Part shown: in pieces, positions 60,601 through 64,000 of the stretch | Layout: each line of letters opens with the position of its first letter | How positions within the stretch are numbered: the stretch's first letter is position 1 | Assembly (NCBI RefSeq): GCF_001263175.1 | Contig: NZ_CP012332.1 | Coordinates: 1 to 64,000 of the forward strand | DNA length: 64,000 bases | From: Vulgatibacter incomptus | GTDB taxonomy: Bacteria > Myxococcota > Myxococcia > Myxococcales > Vulgatibacteraceae | Direction: 5' to 3' | The notes under the pieces: model-generated | What the model saw: only the letters and a program-made list of their open reading frames with translations | Databases searched by the model: none | What the model was told of the DNA's origin: nothing | Made by a program: the position numbers and the translations under genes

Positions 60601-61165
60601 CGACGAGCGGGAGCTCGTATTCGAGGTGAGCGGCGCGACGGTCTACTACTCCACCGGCTTCGAGGACTCCTGTCCGAACGGCTGGACGCTCACGGGCGAC
60701 TGGGAATGCGGCACGCCCTCCTCGGTGGGCCCGTCGACGTCCTTCGGTGGCGACCAGTGCCTCGCCACGAAGCTCGAGGGCAACTATTCGAGCAGCATGT
60801 CCTACGCCACTTCCAATGCGACCTCGCCTGAGATCGACCTGACGAGCGCCATCTCGCCGATCCTCCATTTCCGGATGTGGACCGACACCGAGGGGCAGAC
60901 CTGGGATGGCGCCAACCTGAAGGTGTCGGGCAACGGAGGATCGTTCGAGGAGCTGACGGACGTGGCGCCCGACTATCCGTTCACGATCAAGGACGAAAGG
61001 GCCTGGGGTGGCGATCACACCGGGGCTGGGTGGCGGCTCGTTCAGGTCGACCTGTCCGCCTTCAGCGGACAGGTGGTGCAGATCCAGTTCGGCAATGCGA
61101 GCGACGGCGGGGCCGAGTACTCCGGCGTCTACGTCGATGATCTCGTAATCGCCGAGGCCGACTGA
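54680..61165 (+). CDS. Giant surface lipoprotein D (seven jelly-roll/Ig units)
   Basis: A 2161-aa paralogue of A and B. Its signal (MRTLLSALSFHPVRSWALAI, lipobox FAAC, Cys29) is nearly the same as that of E and shares RSW(A/T)L with B. The stalk uses a 9-residue unit (GGSGGTAGE), unlike A and B. A Cys-rich region follows with repeated GTSCSxxGLGQCQxAACD-like blocks. Modules start near 55792, 56623, 57430, 58240, 59038, 59840 and 60642, about 805 bases apart, alternating with Ig-like modules. The first (GFNVKIRRSGQTNF), penultimate (NYVESPLIVVPAG) and last (CPNGWTLTGDWECGTPSSVG) units correspond to those of A and B. Start: ATG after GGAGGATCTCGACG. Surface-anchored binding protein by inference; ligand unknown. 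Confidence 0.85.
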   Translation: MRTLLSALSFHPVRSWALAILLAFSFAACGSGGDPGEGTGGRGGGGAGGNAGEGGSGGTAGEGGSGGTAGEGGTGGSAGQGGTGGSAGEGGSGGGDPTECHDDADCAGLAVGQCVVPLCNDGRFEGPIGSCVEVEAEVGTACDDGLFCTVGDACNEVGECVGTIPNDCGLEATDCSEVSCDELNASCSLVPVADGTSCEAGDLCEIAACEAGECVVTPKDCSAMGSACSVGSCDPVDGSCVAELVEAGTSCSTDETGQCRLATCDGAGACVTEPLDAGTSCSIPGLGQCQVAACDGDGACAAEPLPAGTSCSLGGLGQCQFAACDSAGACAPQNVDDRTACDDGNRCTVADACAAGSCIGTYDGPACLAAATYYLEGFEDCGSSGWTFAGQWECGTPASGPNRARTGTGVFATNLAGNYDDYAEFDSSIATSPSIDLGNASSPVLTFWAWVDTEGSSTLYDGFNVKIRRSGQTNFTLATAVTPPYRSSIGTPSEMAWGGYWADLGWRPYSVDLSAYAGDSIEVRFAFRSDSGTNAAGVYVDDLSITEANAAPLVVGDLALPSVLYTGRSFSAPLALGAGSSDVSWSIVEGENHGWLDVDASTGVVSGTPWSSDVGPVSITVRATSNEFPTHYAERTFSTRVVDLGSNLFYFSDFESDCSEWALSGDWECGVPSNVGPAAPYSGRNVLATGLDSNYSDNQDYDTSTATSPAIDLTQASQPRLRFWAWMKTEAGYDAFNVKVSTDGTDFTLLTGVEPPYTETIDDELAWAGDLSSNGWYPIEVDLGAYVGETITLRFAFRSDGGTSYDGVYIDDIAIVEAAADPISIVANGLPDANLGASYFAVLGKHGGSNDSLWSIIGGTNHEWLSIDPATGVLSGTPAASNEGPVQVSVRVEEESMPSNFAVADFEFEVADAPTGTYLVDDFESCSRGWTFRSDWQCGTPSGNGPTCRSGANCLVTNLTGNYHDNLAWATTTADSPTIDLSNADEPMLQFWAWVHTEGPSWDVFNVKASTDGGRTWTLLTGVTPDFDGSAGGESGWGGDRSEEGWVPYAVDLSSFAGQRILLRFAFRTDGGGNRPGIYIDDLSVVERYRDPLSILDPAELGRTFVGQPFLYNPSRTGGSTAAVWSLEDAPAWLQIDPATGALSGTASEGDLGTNAFTLRVEEPQNPENFAERSVRVEVIQLEPGQFADFDFDGTVNGWTLAGEWEWGTPSNVGPSSCHSGSGCIATRIAGEYENYASYDTSTATSPPIALTGAIEPTITFWAWVHTESGYDAFNLKVSTDGGATFALLEDVSPSYDGTVDDELSWYGDRSSLGWQRFQARLPSAYANETIQLRFAFRSDRSGTYPGVYIDDLKVEEPWFDPVAIITSYLPNGFPNLPWVGALAKSGGTDAAVWSIVSGPSWMQIDARTGVLTGTPPNLGAETVTVRVEETSRPENFAERTFTFGIFDPPTASYFEADFTAAGGWTVAGEWERGVATSGPGACRSGGECIATRLAGDYHSNASFSTSIATSPTIDLSEAVAPQVSFWGWMETESCCDGFNLKISVDGGPFNLLTAVSPAYNKTLDDQPSWSGSTAGWMRFTADLGAYAGHQIALRFAFRSDYSNEYAGIYIDDLVVQTRGLEALSIYALDLPARLPVGVPLSSRFGQDGGTASSIWTFTPLENASWLTFDPAARTVSGTPAEADAGPVSFTLRVEEPAFPSNFAEETFSFDVVSLASGVSFLEDFEGGDGWTLRGDWEIGTPSNVGPASCHSGTSCLATKLDRVATDGLSLTENYVESPLIVVPAGAPSKLTFWAWIETSNARYSWFQAQILRLGESTYRVPSAAAVSPAYVNSENNGAWGGDLSQLGWRKYSIDLSAYTGQTVQVAFMLDTSSSAGVGAYVDDVVVELASQASEPSIVEDLLADAYVGVPYTQRMTRTQGPPSVIWSIVGGSNHLWLSIDPASGVLTGTPTFGDLGPVSVVVRAEDPSDPSAGDERELVFEVSGATVYYSTGFEDSCPNGWTLTGDWECGTPSSVGPSTSFGGDQCLATKLEGNYSSSMSYATSNATSPEIDLTSAISPILHFRMWTDTEGQTWDGANLKVSGNGGSFEELTDVAPDYPFTIKDERAWGGDHTGAGWRLVQVDLSAFSGQVVQIQFGNASDGGAEYSGVYVDDLVIAEAD
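54805..54965 (+). repeat. 27-bp tandem repeats encoding the stalk of D
   Basis: Units of 27 bases encoding GG(S/T)GG(T/S)AG(E/Q). Same unit as in E, three bases longer than the A and B unit. Confidence 0.85.
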
Positions 61166-61513
61166 CGCGAGCATGACGGTGCGCCTCCGAGCGCGCCCTC
61201 GTATCGAAAAAGGCGCCGCTCCCGCTGACAGCGCGGGCGGCGCTTTTTTTGATCGGGGGATCCTGCACCGACGAACGGCTGGCGGGACCACTGCAAGGTC
61301 CTTCTCGAGTGGTCAGGCTGTTGATACGCCAAGTATTTGTTTCATCTTACTGGCATCCTTCGGGAATCACTGATGAATATCTCCTTTCTTTGATCCCTTG
61401 TGATTGAGGGTCAAACGTTTGGTCTTGCAGTTGGTTGAAGTCGATCTATTGTCGACGACCATTCACATGAAACCCGGCTTCATGTCGGTCGGGCTGGCTG
61501 GAGGATCTCGACG
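61166..61513 (+). promoter_or_regulatory. D-E spacer: terminator plus promoter of lipoprotein E
   Basis: A copy of the C-D spacer (54338-54679) with many substitutions but the same order of elements: hairpin with T-run, GATCGGGGGATCC, a GACGAACG(G/A)C(T/C)GGCGGGA stretch, the ATACGCCAAGTATTTGTTTC block from 61324, and TTGCAG (61425-61430), 16 bases, TATTGT (61447-61452). The run before the start, GGCTGGAGGATCTCGACG, is identical to that before D. No gene is seen. Confidence 0.7.
61213..61250 (+). terminator. Terminator of lipoprotein D
   Basis: GCGCCGCTCCCGC and GCGCGGGCGGCGC form a GC-rich stem around TGACA, followed by seven T residues (61244-61250). Confidence 0.85.
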
Positions 61514-64000
61514 ATGCGTGCGTTGTTGTCGGTCTTATCGTTTCACCCGGTTCGATCATGGACGCTGGCGAGCCTGCTCGCGTTCTCCTTCGCTGCCTGT
61601 AACGGTGGCGGCGATCCCACCGTAAACCCAGGCGGTAGCGGCGGTAGCGGCGGCAGCGCCGGCGAAGGCGGCACCGGCGGCAGCGCCGGCGAGGGCGGCA
61701 CCGGCGGCAGCGCCGGCGAGGGCGGCACCGGCGGCAGCGCTGGCGAGGGTGGCACCGACGGCAGCGCCGGCCAGGGCGGCACCGGCGGCAGCGCCGGCCA
61801 GGGCGGCACAGGCGGTAGCGCCGGCGAGGGTGGCAGCGGCGGAGGAGATCCGTCGCAGTGCCACGACGACGCCGATTGCGCAGGTCTCGCCGTCGGCCAG
61901 TGCGCCGTCTCGGTCTGCAACGACGGCAGCCACGAGGGTCCGATCGGCTCCTGCGTCGATGTCCTGGTCGAGGTCGGCACCGAGTGCGACGACGGGCTCT
62001 TCTGCACCGTTGGTGATGTCTGCAACGAGGTCGGCGAGTGCGTCGGCAAGCTCCCCAACGACTGCGGCCTCGAGGCCACCGACTGCAGCGAGGTCTCCTG
62101 CGACGAGCTGAGCGCGAGCTGCTCCCTGGTTCCCTTCGCCGATGGCACGAGCTGCGAATCTGGCGACCTCTGCGAGATCGCGGCCTGCCAGGCCGGCGAA
62201 TGCGTGGTCACGCCGAAGGACTGCTCCGCGATGGGCTCGGCTTGCACGGCCGGCATCTGCGATCCGGTCGACGGCTCCTGCGGCGCCGAGCCTCTGGACA
62301 TGGGTACGTCCTGTGACCTCGCCGGGCTCGGTCAGTGCGAGGTGGCGGCCTGCGACGGCGCCGGCTCCTGTCTCGCCGAGCCCCTCGACGCGGGCACGTC
62401 GTGTTCGCTCGCCGGCCTTGGCCAGTGCCAGTTCGCCGCCTGCGACGGCGCCGGTGCCTGCGAGGCAGAGGCACGCCCCGCCGGGACTGCGTGCTCGCTC
62501 GGCGGCCTCGGGCAGTGCCAGACCGCCGCCTGCGATTCGGCCGGCGCGTGTGCGGCACAGAACGTGTCCGACGGGACCGCTTGCAACGACGGCGACCGGT
62601 GCACCTTCGCGGATGCCTGCATGGCCGGCTCCTGCGCAGGCACGTACGACGGTCCTGCCTGCATGGCAGCTGCGACTCTCTACCTCGAGGGCTTCGAGGA
62701 CTGCGCCAGCTCCGGCTGGACTCTCGCTGGCGAGTGGGAGTGCGGGACGCCGACCTCGGGTCCGAATCAGGCCCGCACCGGCACCGGCGTCGTCGCGACG
62801 AAGCTCGCGGGCACCTACGGAAACAACGCCAGCTTCGCGACGTCCACGGCGACCTCTCCGGTCATCGATCTGAGCGGTGCCTCGAGCCCCGTCCTCGCCT
62901 TCTGGGTATGGATGCATACCGAGGGCAACTCGCCCTACGACGGATTCAACGTGAAGGTCCGCCGTGCAGGCGAGACCGGATTCACGCTGGCGGACGACGT
63001 CTCGCCGTCCTACCGCGGGGTGATCGACTCGCAGCCCGCCTGGGTCGGCTACGACCGGAACTTTGGCTGGCGGCGGTTCGCCGTAAATCTGAGCGCCTTC
63101 GCCGGCGACTCGATCGAGGTGCAGTTCGGCTTCCGAAGCGATGGCAGCGGGGCCTACGACGGGGTCTTCATCGACGATCTCTCGGTCGCCGAAGACGTCG
63201 CGGATTCCGTCGCGATCCTTCCGAATGGCCTCCCCCGTGCAACCGTCGGCCATTCCTTTGCGGCGAACCTCAACCGGGCCGGCGGATCGAACGCCGTCTC
63301 CTGGAGCATCGTCGGCGGCGCGAACCACGACTGGATCGCTATCGACTCCTCGACGGGCGTGCTCTCCGGCGTGCCTTCGGTCTCGAACGTGGGTCCCGTC
63401 TCCGTCACCGTCCGCGTCGAGGACGGCATCCTGTCGCTGAACTCTGCCGAGGCGACCCTGACCACCTCGGTCGAGGATCCGGGAGCGCTCCTCCTCTACC
63501 GCAGCGATCTCGAGGGTGATTGCTCGAGCTGGACGCTCGGCGGCGACTGGGAGTGCGGGACGCCCACGAAGGTTGGGCCCCCGGGGGCCCTTTCGGGCGA
63601 GACCTGCCTCGCGACCCGCCTGTCCTCGGATTACAGCTCCAGCCAGAACTACGACACGGCCACCGCGACCTCGCCTTTGATCGACCTGACCCAAGCGAGC
63701 CATCCGCTGCTCCGCTTCTGGGCCTGGGTCAGGACCGAATCGTCGGGAACCTCGTACTACGACGCGTTCAACGTCAAGGTGAGCACCAACGGAACCTCCT
63801 TCAGCCTCCTCACGGCAGTCGACCCTCCCTACACTGGCACGGTCAACAGCGAGCAGGCATGGTCGGGCGACCTCGTCGCCTTCGGCTGGAGGGAGTACCA
63901 GGCCGATCTCAGCGAGTACGCAGGCCAGAGCGTGAGCCTGCGTTTCGCCTTCCGGAGCGACTCGAGCGGCAATCTCGAGGGCGTCTACATCGATGACATC
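61514..64000 (+). CDS. Giant surface lipoprotein E, 5' part (runs off the window)
   Basis: The reading from ATG 61514 stays open for 829 codons to the window end. The signal MRALLSVLSFHPVRSWTLAS ends in lipobox FAAC (Cys29). The stalk has about eight 9-residue units (GGTGGSAGE). The Cys-rich region is very close to that of D (CDDGLFCTVGDVCNEVGECV, NDCGLEATDCSEVSCDEL, GLGQCQFAACDGAGACEA). The first module begins near 62680 (LYLEGFEDCASSGWTLAGEW), the Ig-like module reads WSIVGGANHDWIAIDSSTG, and the second module begins near 63495 (DLEGDCSSWTLGGDWECGTP). It is the closest paralogue of D and its immediate tandem neighbour. The number of units beyond the window is unknown. Confidence 0.85.
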   Translation, partial: MRALLSVLSFHPVRSWTLASLLAFSFAACNGGGDPTVNPGGSGGSGGSAGEGGTGGSAGEGGTGGSAGEGGTGGSAGEGGTDGSAGQGGTGGSAGQGGTGGSAGEGGSGGGDPSQCHDDADCAGLAVGQCAVSVCNDGSHEGPIGSCVDVLVEVGTECDDGLFCTVGDVCNEVGECVGKLPNDCGLEATDCSEVSCDELSASCSLVPFADGTSCESGDLCEIAACQAGECVVTPKDCSAMGSACTAGICDPVDGSCGAEPLDMGTSCDLAGLGQCEVAACDGAGSCLAEPLDAGTSCSLAGLGQCQFAACDGAGACEAEARPAGTACSLGGLGQCQTAACDSAGACAAQNVSDGTACNDGDRCTFADACMAGSCAGTYDGPACMAAATLYLEGFEDCASSGWTLAGEWECGTPTSGPNQARTGTGVVATKLAGTYGNNASFATSTATSPVIDLSGASSPVLAFWVWMHTEGNSPYDGFNVKVRRAGETGFTLADDVSPSYRGVIDSQPAWVGYDRNFGWRRFAVNLSAFAGDSIEVQFGFRSDGSGAYDGVFIDDLSVAEDVADSVAILPNGLPRATVGHSFAANLNRAGGSNAVSWSIVGGANHDWIAIDSSTGVLSGVPSVSNVGPVSVTVRVEDGILSLNSAEATLTTSVEDPGALLLYRSDLEGDCSSWTLGGDWECGTPTKVGPPGALSGETCLATRLSSDYSSSQNYDTATATSPLIDLTQASHPLLRFWAWVRTESSGTSYYDAFNVKVSTNGTSFSLLTAVDPPYTGTVNSEQAWSGDLVAFGWREYQADLSEYAGQSVSLRFAFRSDSSGNLEGVYIDDI
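61634..61848 (+). repeat. 27-bp tandem repeats encoding the stalk of E
   Basis: Several near-identical 27-base units encoding GGTGGSAGE or GGTGGSAGQ (GGCGGCACCGGCGGCAGCGC core). There are more units than in D, consistent with copy-number change. Confidence 0.9.

Noticed and set aside
56417-61291. Long antisense frame opposite lipoprotein D
   Set aside because: Same reason; its repeats only mirror the codon pattern of D.

Overview
The window is high-GC DNA that looks like a Myxococcota (myxobacterial) chromosome. The reasons are the gatB / rplU-rpmA-obgE / lolA housekeeping block, the separate purS-purQ-purL set, very large lipoproteins with Gly-rich stalks, an alpha-2-macroglobulin lipoprotein, and one secreted protein with a MYXO-CTERM-like tail (Cys, one membrane helix, Arg cluster). 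This assignment is by family and style only; genus is not claimed.

Region 1 (1-2310) holds the 3' end of gatB and three small membrane-protein genes, all broken by about ten frameshifts, nearly all equivalent to one missing base. This looks more like sequence error than decay. Region 2 (2337-11857) is conserved core: rplU-rpmA, obgE, lolA, then a minus-strand run (cysQ-rimO overlapping by 4 nt, yajQ, RNase J), a DUF4239 membrane protein and a BASS-family transporter. Region 3 (12072-21414) has an alpha-2-macroglobulin gene with one frameshift, a UvrD/PcrA helicase, an overlapping DUF523 (TudS-like) gene and a CBS-domain protein. Region 4 (21615-28704) is a glycogen/alpha-glucan cluster: glgC, a small membrane protein, a GH57 enzyme, an FHA-GGDEF signalling protein, galT and glgA, tightly packed and partly overlapping. 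A CNNM/CorC-type membrane protein follows on the minus strand.

Region 5 (30116-64000) is the accessory part. It carries a family of giant surface lipoproteins: A (minus, 30116-35698), B (42095-48625), D (54680-61165) and E (61514 to beyond the window end), plus a headless fossil copy C (51450-54337). Each intact copy has a lipobox, a Gly-rich tandem-repeat stalk, a Cys-rich segment, and then 6-7 units of about 270 residues, each a MAM/jelly-roll-like module followed by a He_PIG-like Ig module. The first, penultimate and last units correspond between copies, while the middle ones vary in number. All four intact copies have a similar candidate promoter, TTGCA(C/A/G)-N16-TA(G/T)NNT. B, C and D end in related terminators, and the C-D and D-E spacers are copies of each other. 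The purine genes purS-purQ-purL sit between A and B. A partial purL copy that includes its terminator lies downstream, with two small secreted or unknown genes between the two copies.

Mobile DNA is concentrated beside the array: an apparently complete IS3-type element inside fossil C, remnants of two other transposase genes, and a lower-GC secreted-protein gene. The likely reading is a recombining surface-protein locus that has grown by duplication of whole gene-plus-spacer units and by gain or loss of internal units.
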